A stretch of 64,000 nt of DNA from Eudorina sp. 2006-703-Eu-15 (taxonomy: Eukaryota > Chlorophyta > Chlorophyceae > Chlamydomonadales > Volvocaceae). The stretch is from assembly GCA_003117195.1 (NCBI GenBank), contig BDSI01000197.1, positions 62,001 through 126,000 on the forward strand. Reading direction: 5' to 3'. Positions 11,183 to 23,000 of this stretch are shown here, one piece after another. How positions within the stretch are numbered: the first letter of the stretch is position 1; every line of letters begins with the position of its first letter. The notes below the pieces were generated by a model. It was not told the DNA's origin. It was given only the letters and a program-made list of their open reading frames with translations, and did not search any database. Position numbers and translations under genes: made by a program.

Positions 11183-13370
11183 GCTCCCCAGGTCCGACAG
11201 CACCGATACAGGGGTCACGGTCGGCAGCTGCTGCACCGTCAGCTGCGTGAAGAAGTCGTCGGTAACGTCAGTCAGCCCGCCATTATTTCGGCCATTATTC
11301 CCGCCTGGCCGGAGCAGGTCGTGCGTCTGGTTCGACAAGCATATCTTCGTTGTACATGTACGACAGTAGCCACACAAAAACCTCCAGGCTCACACCCTCA
11401 GGGAGACTCCCATGATGCGTCCTCTGTCACTGGATCTGGCAGCTAGTGAGGACAGCCCAGCGAAGTACTGGCTGTATGTGCTGTGCCTACCAGGGCATAC
11501 CGCCTAGGCACCCTCCTGCCTCCCAGGTTTATGAATCCAACCGGAACCACAGGGCATGATGACCTCAAGCCGTTGATATCCGCCTGAACCCCTCCCTGCA
11601 CTCCACCTCCCACATGTACCCCCTTTGGTCGCCAGCCGCCCGTCACCTCGCCCCACATCTGCCACATACAGGCTGCCGTCCACTCACACCGACCAGGAGC
11701 TGGGACATATGCTGGAAGCCTGGAACCGAGCGAGCATGTGGCTTACGGCCGTCGACAGTAGTGGATGGTGCAGCCTCACTTGGGGTCATGCGGACTCATG
11801 CGCGGCCAACAGGCTGGGCGCGCCACCGCTTGCAGGCAGCCACCATGTGGACTGTGCATTTGACATGATGAAGGTGTTGGTAGGTTTGTCGTGTGAGAAG
11901 GCCGTCCACTCCTCGGCCGGAATGGCAGCTGGGCCGGACTCGTGGTCCGCGGCTTTGGGTGTCGAGGCTCCGACGGGATAAGGTTCTTGTCATATGTGCA
12001 GGTGATTCCCTTGCCGTCAGCTGCCAAGCTTCTGATGGCGCTGAAGCTGGCCGCCTCACCGCATCCGTCTGTGGTAGGTGCCATCAGCATTGCCACTGCT
12101 TGCAGCTACGTTCGGCAGCAATGCTGATTAGTTCATTGTTTCTGTGAAGACATGCCATAAAGGCGAAGTCTGAAAGTAGAAGATGTAGCTGCTTGGTTGG
12201 TCGTAGATGACGGCGTGTGCTTGGCTCAGCACTCATGACCCACGCATGGGTCACTTCGACCGCGGACAGCCGCTACACGTCGAAGTGACCCATGGGTTGT
12301 GGGCGCTGAGCCAAGCACACGGCCACCATCGACGACCACACCAGCGGCTACATGTTAACTTTGAGAGAAAGTTACTTTGTGTCTTGCCTTGACAGAAACA
12401 ATAAACCAGCAGTTCTGCCGTAACTGCAAGCAGAGGCCATGTTTATGGCACCCCGGACTGATGCGGCGAAAAAGCTTCAGCGCCATCAGAAGCTTGGCAA
12501 CTGACAGCACGGGAGCCGTCTTCACACACGACGAGATTCACAATCGAAGCTTTGATACAAGGCCGCGGAGCATGCGTCTAGTCCACTTGCAATTCCAGCG
12601 GAGGAGTGAACGGTGTTCTGGTACGACAAATGTACCGCCTTATAGTGTCAAATGCGCACTCCATATAGTTGCCTGTAGGCGGCAATATGCCCAGCAGCCT
12701 GGTGGCCGAATGGTGGTCCGCACGACCCCGAGGCTGTGTCATCCACTGTCGCCGTCCTTGGCCCACATGCTCCATTGCAGCAGCATGTTTCCCATCTCCT
12801 GGCGGCAGTGGACATACAGCAGCCTTATGTGGCAGATGCGGGGCGAAGGCGACCGAAAGGAGTGCACCTGGAAGGCAAAGTGCAGGGAAGGGTTCAGGAG
12901 GTTATCAGGAGGTAGATCGGCATGGAAACGGCTGGGGTCTAGTGCCAGGGTTCCGGCGGTAGGAGTACAGTAAAGCCAGAACTTCGCTCGCTGGCTGGGC
13001 TTGCTTGTGGGCTGTCCTCACTGGCTGCCGGACCCAGTGACCGTGGACTCATATAGGTGGATCTCCCTGAGGTTTTGAGCCTGAAGGTTTGTGTATGGTT
13101 ACTGTTGTACATGTACAACGGTATGTATGTCGTACAGGACCACCCCCTCTGGCCAGAGACGGAAATAATCGCGGGCTGGCTGATGATGCAAATGTTGCTG
13201 GACGACTTAGCTTGAAATTCACACAGCTGGCGGTGTGGCTGCTGCTGACCGTCGACCGTGACCCCTGCATTGGTGAATGAATGAATGAACGTTACAGCGT
13301 ACCCCAAAGGGATCACTGCATTGGTGTTGTCGGACCCGGTGTGGGTGATGTGGCACGGCCCGAAGGCGCT
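11183..13370. repeat. Large foldback structure with inverted arms of about 1.09 kb
   Basis: The sequence from about 11183 to 12267 reappears, reverse-complemented, from about 13370 back to 12268. Matching blocks run in order along both arms: GGGGTCACGGTCG near 11211 and 13262, TTGTACATGTAC near 11350 and 13105, CAGCGCCATCAGAAGCTTGG near 12025-12045 and 12478-12497, and the central block at 12183-12352. By eye the arms are about 70-75 percent identical, with indels, rising to perfect runs near the centre. Both arms carry broken frames only; one peptide string, SFSAIRSLA, is kept in equivalent frames of both. It may be a foldback transposon or two tail-to-tail copies of one element. No transposase motif is visible. 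Confidence 0.75.
12183..12352. repeat. Central hairpin of the foldback structure
   Basis: Near-perfect dyad centred at about 12267. GTGTGCTTGGCTCAGC (12215-12230) pairs with GCTGAGCCAAGCACAC (12305-12320). GGGTCACTTCGAC (12248-12260) pairs with GTCGAAGTGACCC around a loop of about 18 bases. Weaker pairing continues outward to the ATGTAGC blocks at 12183 and 12352. Confidence 0.85.
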
Positions 13371-13638
13371 CATGCCAGGCGCGCCGGTAGGTGCATGCGG
13401 GTACTGTTACTACCAACAAACAAGTCAGGCACATACAGGGGTAATAGATTCCCCGCCTGGATAAGGGCCGGTAGCCTAGCGCCAGGGCAGAAACAGAATT
13501 CCGGTAGGTTTCGGGCCGGTAGTTCGTTGCCCGGTTACCGGCAGGGTCGGTCAACGGGTCGGTTACCGTGTCCATCGGTAACCTGTCGGCAACCGGGTCG
13601 GTCATCATACCTCGGTAGGTCGGTACGTGTACTGGACC
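13371..13638. other. CGGT-rich repetitive stretch flanking the retroelement
   Basis: No gene. Many short variants of CGGTAAC, GGTCGGT and ACCGGT occur. The block GTACTGGACCGA at 13629-13640 has its inverse TCGGTCCAGTAC near 13983-13994, so the retroelement sits inside an older, partly palindromic repeat. Confidence 0.6.
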
Positions 13639-13643
13639 GATCG

Positions 13644-13935
13644 TGTAAGCCCGGTGCCAGAGCATCCGCGGGATTAGCCTTTAGGTCTTACATTTGGTAT
13701 CGAGATCAGTGCCGTACCCTTATGTGGTGGATTAAGGTCGGCGGTTCGATCCCTGGCGCAGCCATTACCGGCCCTTGTGTGGTGGATCAAGAACGGTACG
13801 AACCCGTGCTAATCTGGTAAAACCGGCATATGGTGGGGTGGCCCAATGCCTGGCGCCGAGGACGGCTTGCTCCTAAGGGGGGGGAGTGTAAGCCCGGTGC
13901 CAGAGCATCCGCGGGATTAGCCTTTAGGTCTTACA
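13644..13935 (+). mobile_element. Miniature LTR retrotransposon (TRIM/SMART type), 292 bp
   Basis: Two identical 49-bp direct repeats, 13644-13692 and 13887-13935, begin TGTAAGCCCGG and end GGTCTTACA, with the TG...CA ends of LTRs. The 5-bp sequence GATCG flanks both sides (13639-13643 and 13936-13940), as expected for an integrase target-site duplication. Right after the first LTR comes TTTGGTATCGAGATCA, close to a primer-binding site for initiator tRNA-Met (plant form TGGTATCAGAG). Right before the second LTR comes a polypurine tract, AAGGGGGGGGAG. The 194-bp interior has no coding capacity, so the element must be non-autonomous and use enzymes supplied in trans. The 49/49 LTR identity indicates a recent insertion. 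Orientation is set by the primer site and the polypurine tract. Confidence 0.92.
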
Positions 13936-14847
13936 GATCGGGTATCGGCCAGGCAGGTGACCGACCGGTCCGATAGCCGTTCGGTCCAGTACATGTATTA
14001 CTACTGGCCGCCCGGAACTGAGTCTGTTGGTTGCCGGACCTCTACCGACCGACCCGGAACCGGTCGGCAATCGGGATATGTATGCCATAGGGAGGCCCTG
14101 CCCGTCCACGTCAAAGACTAGTCCCAGGCATTGACCTATGCACTGAGCGCCGTTCATGCGCCCCGACCCCTTACCGCATGTTCAAGGTCATGCAATCCTC
14201 TGCATGGACAGCGCCATTACACGCGCAATCGCAGCACAGATGAATTCGGGTCCACCATGTAACGGTTACATTAAAAAGATGAAATCTCCTCCACCACCTC
14301 TTCCACCATTTGCTGGCAACGCAGGTAGTACAAGCCGGCCACTTTGATCCCATCAGTGCTCCCCCTCAGTGTTTGTGCTGAATAATGCTTGGGAGGCAAC
14401 GCTGTGGCCCGAGGGTCAGCAAGGTCAGCGACCCGGCACAAAGCTATCGCAACAAATTATTATCCGTAGCTACCATTTCACCAGGCATCAGGTTCCTTGC
14501 AATTGTCTATGCTGCACTAATTAGCGTTGACTAGCCGAAGACCATACTCACGACCTAAATGGAAAATGGAATTTTACAATTATGAAATAGGGTGATTGTT
14601 ATGCACGTTATTCGTAGATGCGCGTTGTTTCATGGAGGCCACTCAATAACCGAAACTTCAGGTGTACGACAAGAAAGTCTGGAGATACCACAATCGTCGG
14701 AATTGCAACTATCAATTTAGATCTTTGGTAGCCGCAATACGCGGCATCATTGTATCCAGACGTGTGCCACCCAACCCGGCGGCGCACTCTCGACATAGTT
14801 TGAGGGTCGCTAAGCAATTGGGCCTTTATTTGCAAAATTGATACAGG
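13936..14847. other. Intergenic DNA upstream of the valyl-tRNA synthetase
   Basis: The retroelement's right flank comes first, continuing the CGGT-rich repeat to about 14130. AT-richer sequence without a supported gene follows from about 14350 to 14850. The last few hundred bases probably hold the promoter and 5' untranslated leader of the tRNA-synthetase gene. I see no convincing TATA box. Confidence 0.4.
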
Positions 14848-17800
14848 ATGTATACAATTCAAGCCCCACCGGGGCACCCGGGCCAGCCGGCTGCGCTCAT
14901 TGCGTGCGCTTTCCTTGACAAGAACTTAACCATGGACGCACCGGACCCCGATCTGACGGTGAGGCCCTCCGCGACAAGCGTCCTTGTCAGTAGATCGAGT
15001 AGCGGTTAGCGAAAGGTTTCAAGGATGCCGGCAGCCCTGTTACCCAGCTCGCGCCGTCCGTGTCGTCTGATTGTGCCCCAGGCCCCGGTGCTGAAGGCGG
15101 ATGACCACAGTGTGCACGGGACGACCGATATCCTGCGCTATGGTGGGTGTCTTGCATATGGAGGACAGCCCAGATTGCGTCGCCTGCAAGTCCCGCTGCC
15201 GCACTCCGCCGCACGCCGCTGCGAGTCATCATGCAGCGCAATCCACAGCGCACACGGCTGATCAGGTCGCGCTCATATGGTCGCCACAACTGCACCTCCC
15301 GGGATTCAGGCCTCCCCCTTTTCAGTTTCCATGCACCACCCGCCGGACATCCGACACGCCTTGGGAAGGATCGCGGTACCTCTACCCCCAACCCCTTTCT
15401 GATGCCTGTCGTTTAATCCTTCCACCCTCCGCAATCCTGTCCGACCCTCTCCGCAGTCGCCTCCCACGGTGTCCCTACCAAGCTCTATCCGGAGGCGCTG
15501 CAGGTGATTGCCTTGCCCTGACTTTGCGGGATCGGCACAAGGGCAGGCGCAGGGGCAGGCGCATCTAGCGTGCTGTAGAGCGCAGGAAAGGAAAGGGCGC
15601 GCACCCGCGTTGGTAGAGCGGCTGTAAGGCTCATCCAGGTGCTTTGGTCTCCACGGGGACTAGTCCCTGAACACGACGTAGTCAGCGTTTGGAACGGCCG
15701 GCGCTGCACCTGCACTGATCGGGAGGAGGGCCCAATCGGGTGTTTAGGCCGTAGGGAGGAGGGGGAGGCCGACCTGACGGAGCAGTGTGCAGGATCCCTG
15801 TGTCACGACTGCGCGGCAGCGCCAGCAGCAGCAGCAGCAGCAGCCACACCGGCTGCTGCCCATCAAACATGAGGCGGTGCCAGGCGGGCCCTTTGGGGCT
15901 TTGGGCCCGGGCGAGGCTTGGTGCAGATACCTGATGCAGGAGTAGGGGAGCTGTAGCAGTTGGTTCAGCTGGGGTGCTCCTGGACCTGTAGCAGTAGCGA
16001 CCGCAGCATCCTGCAGGCCCGGCAGCAAAGACAGTAACCATCGGGCTGCGGCGCTGGGCTTGGCGGGGACATTTATGAGTGCATGGTCTTCTGTGTTATG
16101 GGATCTGGGTTTCGTCATCTGTAATCCGGAATTTGGGTTCCGGGATCTGGGTTTCGTCATCTGAGTTCCGGGATTTGGGTTCTGGAATTTGGGTTCCGGG
16201 ATCAGATCTATGTAGGTCAGTATGCCATGATGTCCAGGTCGGCCAGTGCTGAGGGGGCCATCATGCAAACCGCTGAGCCAGAGTCGGGAGGATCGCGCAG
16301 TCTCTAGCCCACCGCACTGCCGCCATGGGCGGACATTTCAAGAACTGCACTCAAATGGAGTCACCGGGGCTTGCGATCAGCATTGCTGTGGCGACCAGCC
16401 ACACTATCGTCCCCGGTTCGCCAGAATGAAACGGCCCCGCGCGAAACCCGTACCCCATCTTGCAGGGCTCCATCGATAAGTGGCTGGCGGTGGCAGCGCG
16501 CATTGAGGCGGCGGCGCTGGCCTGGGTGGAGCCGTTCGCCGCCAAGGCGGATGATGCGGTCAGTGGGGTCAGGGCCGGGCAGTGCAGGTCAAGAGCGGGC
16601 GGGAAAGGGCGGCGGACTGCGAACTGATGGACACAGCAGATCCTGGAGCTCTGGTATCGACCGGATCCCGGGCTTCGGGAACACCTCGCCACCGCCGGTG
16701 GTTTCCGAGGGGGGCCCGGGGGCCGGCACCGCATATCGGTGCCTGCAATACCGCACTACCGCTGGAAGGGGCCGCGGGCCGCTCGCTAACCCGGGCTTTG
16801 GATAGCCCGGCTGGGTACCTGGTCGTGTGTGGTTTACGACACGGGACTCGCTTGCACGACCGACTGTGTGCCCGCCCGCGTGTCTCTGTTTATCGAGAAA
16901 AACGCCTGAACCGCCGAATCCCGCGCCTGTGGGGGTGTTTTGATGTACGATGTCGTACAGGCCCGTGAGGCCACCAAGTCGGATGTGACCACCGCCCTGG
17001 AGCAGCTCAAAGTGGACCTGCTGCCGGGCAAGGAGTACCTGGTGGGTGGGGAGGGGCGGGAGGGGTTTGGGTTGGGGGTTTTGAGGTTGGCTGGATGTTA
17101 TTCTTGGTTGCGGGTCACAACGGACGGGGTCCGAGAGGCCGGGCAGAGTCGCTATTGGGTATGGATGGCTCCGGGAACACGCTCTTCACATCCACGCACT
17201 CTGGCTCACCATCGAGCCAGGGCAGCCGGCCTGCGCTGGCCGACACCCACCAGCATAGCAGCCCCAGCTCAGCCCCAGCACGCCCAGCAGCACAACCCCG
17301 GTGGCGGCTCATCCTTCCGCAGCCATTTCGTTTTGGCGGGCTGGTACTGGCCATCTCTTACGTGTGCGTGTGTTCCCAGGGCGTAGCCACACCGCCCCTA
17401 GCATACCGCGCACGCCGCCTTCCTTGTGTTACCTTGCACGGGTGTCGCAGGTGGGCGACTCCCTCACGCTGGCGGACGTGGCGGTGGCGGCGGCGCTGAC
17501 GCCGCTGTCCGAGTCGGTCCTGGGCCGCAAGCTGCAGGCGCACTTCACCAATGTGGTGGCCTGGCTGCAGACCTGCCAAAAGCTGCCGCAGTTCGAACGG
17601 GCGCTGGGTGGGTCGGGGTCGGGGTCGGAGGGCTTAACCGTACAGTGGTTGGAGGTGGGGTTTGGGGGGGTTGCTGGTTTTGTTGTTGGGGTTTCATGGC
17701 GGGGGCTTGGGGTTTCATGGCGGGGGCCCATCGACGCGCTGGACACGGCTCGCGGCCCTTCCCTTTCCCATCGATCCATGGGAAATACGGTAAAGGCAGC

Positions 17801-19994
17801 CGGGCGTGAGGTGCATGGGTGGGTACAGCTCGGTGCAGGAGCGGTGCCGCGTGCCGTCCGTCCCAGGTCTTCCTTACCCCCTATCGTACCTACCGTAACA
17901 CACCCAAACCCCCGCGTCCCCAACGTCGTAGGCACTCCGAGCCTCTGCGCCGCTGAGGAGGAGTGGGTGCAGCCGTCCAAGAAGGACGCGGGGGGCAAGA
18001 AGAAGAAGGCCAAGGTGGGATGCGGTCGGGTTTGCGTTGGCGCTGTCGGGGGGAGGACATTTGCGGGCAAGGGGATGATGGAGGGGCCTTCCGAGAGGCT
18101 TGGTTTGTGCACGTTTCTGGAGGCCCGTGGTGACCAGGCATCAGGCGCTTTCGCGGGACATCTCGAAGGGCCTGGCAATGGACCGAATGGGTTATGGTTA
18201 GCTGGTAGTAGTTGCTTATGGTTGGTGGTTGATGATGTTGGGCGTTGACCGCAACCAACGAGCCCTTACGCCTACGTCACCTGCATGCACGCAGGGCGGC
18301 GCCGGCGGCAAGGAGGCAGCCGACGCCGCGGACGGCGCGGACCCGGCCGCCGCAGCGGCTGCGGCGGCCGCGGCTGCGGCGGCCGCCGCTTCCGGCGCGG
18401 GGGCCGCTGAGCTCGACCCCAAGGCAGCGGCCAAGAAGGTGAACCCCGGAGCCCTCCCCTTGAACCCTTTCCCCCCAAACACTAATGGGAGCTTACCGTG
18501 GTAGCAACTGTGATGTACAGCAGCTACTACCGGTTTGGGGGCGATTTCGCTATCGTGATTGATTGACTTGTAGGGGTCCGACAAGAAGGGAGCAAAGCAG
18601 CACCGCCCGGGCCGTCCACAACTGAGGTTCACCTGATGAGCTCTCAGCGCCACACCTGGTGACGCCGGGGCCACAGGACACGATCTTCACTGCGGCCGCC
18701 CGAACCACATGAATGAAGGAAAGAATGTCACGACAGCCTGCCGATTGACCTGTGGGGTGGGGTGGGGTGGGGAGTAGGAAATTGGAAGGCATTATTTAGG
18801 CGGCGCTGATTGCCGGAGCAAAGGTCCGGTGGGTGTGGCGGGGTGGGTACAACTCGGCCCCTGTCTGTGCGCCTCAGCCGCGGCACCTCTGTCCCTGCGC
18901 CCGCCGTTCTCCATTCCTCAGGCCGCCAAGGAGGCGGAGAAGGCGGCCAAGCTGGCCAAGTTCGCGGCCAAGAAGGCGGCGGAGGAGGCCGCCAAGGCCG
19001 CAAAGGCGTCGGCTGGGGACGGGGCAGAGGACAAGAAGGCCAAGGAAAAGGCGGAGGCGGAGGCCAAGAAGGTGGGCGCTCGGGCCCCTGGGCCGGCGTT
19101 TTTGGCCGGGCGGCCGGGACGTGGGGCAAGTGCGGCGGCGGTGCGGGGAGTTGCGACTGTAGCTGTGCAGCGGGGTGGCTGCCGTACTTTGGGGCTCTTG
19201 GAAGAATGCGGGAAAAGCTCATGAGAGCCACAGTGCCGTGCGTGTCGTACAGCGGGGTAGTGGACCGGATCCCCGCGTGATGCCCCACACCTCCCCCACA
19301 CCTAGGCACCTAGGCCCCTAGGGGTTTGTGGCGACAATCACTCACCCACCCACACTTCCGGGTCGCGCTTCGCCCGTCTCTGTACGCCCGGTGTCCGGTC
19401 CATGTGGACAGAAAGCCGAGGCCGAGGAGGTGGCCGGTCTGATCGCGGAGGCCAAGTCCACCCCCAAGGGCGACAAGAAGAAGGTGGAGGGCGCCATGTA
19501 CAAGGCCTACCACCCCAAGATGGTGGAGGCGGCCTGGTGGGTGTCTCTTCGCCCTCGCTCCGCTTGTCGCGCTATGGGAAAACAATAATCTGTCATGCGG
19601 GTTCCTTCCCGCTCGCCCCGGGGGCGGGGGGATTCTCGACTGGAAGAATGTGCCACCGGGCGCCAAAGCGTCGAAACGGCATCTCTAGAATTACACAACA
19701 CATCAGAGGAGCATCCGTGCATCAGCTTACCGTACATGAAATGTGTGGAAGTATGGGGAAACGGGGACCTGCTTGAGGCGTTTGTTATAGTATAGAGGGG
19801 AAAGGGCTGTTGTCGAGGTGCCGCGCGGAGCTAGTTGCCTCCATGCGTCGTGTCTCTCTGGACACCCGCCCCGCGTTCCCATTCCATTCCACGCGACCCG
19901 ACCCGCACGCGACCCGCACGCCTGGTGTCGTGCCCAGGTACGAGTGGTGGGAGCAGTGCGGCTTCTTCAAGCCCGACCCCACCTCCACCAAGCC

Positions 19995-20025
<31 letters not shown>

Positions 20026-23000
20026 GTCACGGGCGCGCTGCACATCGGCCACGCCCTCACCAACTCCATCCAGGTGGGTGGGTGGGTGGGCGAAGGGCTC
20101 TTCAGTGGTGCATGTGGGCGAGGTTGTGCGGGTGAGTTGTATTGTATACGGCGTGTGACGACCTGTCGGGGACCCAACCACACAACCCTCTGTCCTGTCC
20201 TTCCGAACTCTTTCCGGACACCCTCACCCCGTCCTGCTCCCCACCCGGGTACCCCGTGCCAACCCGTACAAACCCGTACAAACCGGGTGCTTCTGGGCAC
20301 TTTTATTTTACTCCGTACAAATCCGTACAAACTCGCACGCGCACGTTCCCACCAGGACACCATCACGCGGTGGCGGCGCATGAGCGGCTACAACACGCTC
20401 TGGGTTCCCGGCACCGACCACGCGGGTATCGCCACTCAGACGGTGGTGGAGAAGAAGCTGCAGCGGGAGAAGGGCGTCACTCGCCACGACCTGGGTGGGT
20501 GGGTGGGCTGCGGGGTGAGGGGTGAGGGGAGGGATTGGGGGGCCGGGTGGGGTGAGGTGGGGTCGGGGTGCTCGGGGGAGGTGGGAGTCTGATGATGTCG
20601 GGGGCCGCTGGGGACCGGCGACCTGCAAGCCCCTGCCTGCGCGGCGGGAAGGCACCCGGGTCATAGCCGGGCCCCTCCAGATATGTATGTGAAATGGAAT
20701 GGGAGGCAAGAAAACCTGTGGAGGAGGTGGGCGGGAATGGGCGATTGGGAGAGCACGAGTGGAGGTGCGCTGCCGTCCGGGTCTGGGCGACCCAGGCGTG
20801 GGTGGGTGAGAGGGCGTTTGGATCTTCCAACGGAATCGATCTATCTTTGGTGTCGGTTTGCGAGGTCGTCGAACTCCTGTTCCTCGGCCCCCTCCTGCCC
20901 CTCTCTGCCCTGTCGCTTGGTCGCCTGTCAGGCCGCGAGGGGTTCCTGTCCGAGGTGTGGCAGTGGGTCGACCAGTACGGCCACCGCATCCACGACCAGC
21001 TCCGCCGCCTGGGCTCCTCGGTGGACTGGTCCCGGACCGCCTTCACCATGGACGACAAGCTCAGCGTAAGTGGGGGCCGGCAGCCGCATGCCCCCGCTCA
21101 TATTCCCGCCCATCCCCCCCGTGCATGCCGCTCCCGCTGTCTCGGGAAAGGGCGAAGGGGCGGAGGAGCCGGCGGGCCCCCCACGGGCCTCGGCCTGCGG
21201 CGCAGCTCGCCACCGTCCTCCCCAGGCTGCGCGCCGCGTCTTACAGTCGCCACCGTCCTCCTTCCTCCTTCCAGCCGTAACTTGTCCGCGGACGTCTCAG
21301 GCCAACCCATGTTGGGTGTTTTCCCCTCGTCCGTCTCTCTCCCCCTGTCGCCCACGTCCCTGCTTCCCCGCCCCCGTGGCCTCATTCATCCACACACCGC
21401 TTGCAAAACACGGCTTGCAAAACCGGAACCCCATCACTGTCCCCTTTGCGCCCGTTGGCCCGTCCTCCACTCACTGCCCTCCGCTCACCGCTCTCCGCAA
21501 ACCTCAATGTCAGCCAAGCCCCGTCCCTCCTCCGTCCCTTCCCCCTAACCCCACTAGTATAAATATATCTGCCAATTCCCTACCCCCTACCCCATACCCC
21601 TACCCCTCCGCAGCGCGCCGTGCTGGAAGCCTTTGTTCGCATGTTCGAGGGCGGCTGCATCTACCGGGACAACCGGCTGGTCAACTGGTGCTGCCGCCTC
21701 AAGACCGCTGTGTCGGACATCGAGGTCGACTACATCGACATCCCCAAGGTGAGGCCGGGGGCCATAACCCGTGTGCGTGTGTTATTTAAGCAGGCAGAAC
21801 AGGAGTGCGTGACATGCGAGGGGCCGAGTGGCGCCCAATAGTTTGCCCGTATGTGCACATAATACCCATTGCCCGTGTGCGTGTGTGTGTGTGTGTCCAG
21901 TGAGGAAACCCGCACATGCTCACGTGTGCCGTTGGTACATCAGGCGTGTGCTGATGTACAAACGGGTGCGAGGGGTAGGAATACCGAAGTGCCGCGGGGG
22001 GTTCGGGGCTGGGAGGCGATGGGTGAGGGTGGCGGTAGCTCGGGGCTGGGAGGCGAGCCAGCTGTCTGTCCGTGACGTGGTGGGTCATGGCGGCACCGCC
22101 CCCGCCCCTCGCTGCCCCTCGCTGCCCTTGCCCTCACCATCTCCCCAACCCCGCCGCCTCTGCCCCCTCGACAGCGCACGCTCATGAACGTGCCCGGCTA
22201 CTCCGAGCCGGTGGAGTTCGGGGTGCTCACCTCGTTCGCCTACCCGCTGGAGGACGGCAGCGGGGAGATCGTCGTGGCCACCACCCGCCCCGAAACCATG
22301 CTGGGAGATACGGCCGTGGCCGTACACCCGGAGGACCCCAGGTGGGCCCCAGGGGGGGAGGGCGGAGCGTGGGGTGGGGGGGAAAGGCAGGAGGGGAGGA
22401 AGGGGTTGCACGCACCAACCCCTGATAGTCCGCCTAGTCATAATTCAACCAGTCGATGATAAACCCTTCACCGCAGGGAGTGCAGAGGGAGGTGCGTATA
22501 CGGTCGACTGTTCCACCTCCACGCCGGGGCCCCGGCCCCCGCCCCCTCGAATCTTAACAACCTCCCTAGACTTACCCCTAAATCCGCCCTGCGCCCTCCC
22601 CGCCCCGGCCCCACAGGTACACATCCATGCACGGCAAGTTCGTGGTGCACCCGGTCAGCGGCCGCCGCATCCCCATCATCTGCGACGCGGAGCTGGTGGA
22701 CATGTCCTTCGGTACGGGTGCGGTCAAGGTAAGGGTTTAGCCGGCGGTCCCTCGCTCTACCGCGCCCCACCTCCCGTTTGGGCGACCTTTCCACCAGGCC
22801 GACTCCGCCTCCCCGTCCCCTTCCATCTGTGGAACAGGTCGGGTCGGGTTTGTGACTCTTCACCCCCTCATTCCCTGCCCTGGCGGTCGCTCCCAGCCAC
22901 CCCAGCCGCCCCACTCCCAAAGGTGCCAGTCATTCATTCATTCATTCATTCAGTCAGTCATTCAGCAGGTGACGCTAGGGACCTAGACCCCAACGCGCAA

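Noticed and set aside
13730..13760. tRNA-like B box (GGTTCGATCCC) inside the miniature retroelement
   Set aside because: No A box, stems or anticodon arm can be folded around it; probably chance.
17301..18248. Continuous 315-codon frame through VARS exons 6-7
   Set aside because: It reads one exon in frame and then runs through introns; splicing at GT-AG sites restores the GST domain and linker instead.
21571..21612. Telomere-like CCCTA-rich stretch
   Set aside because: Irregular CCCCTAC units without the plant or algal telomere period; a pyrimidine-rich intron end.
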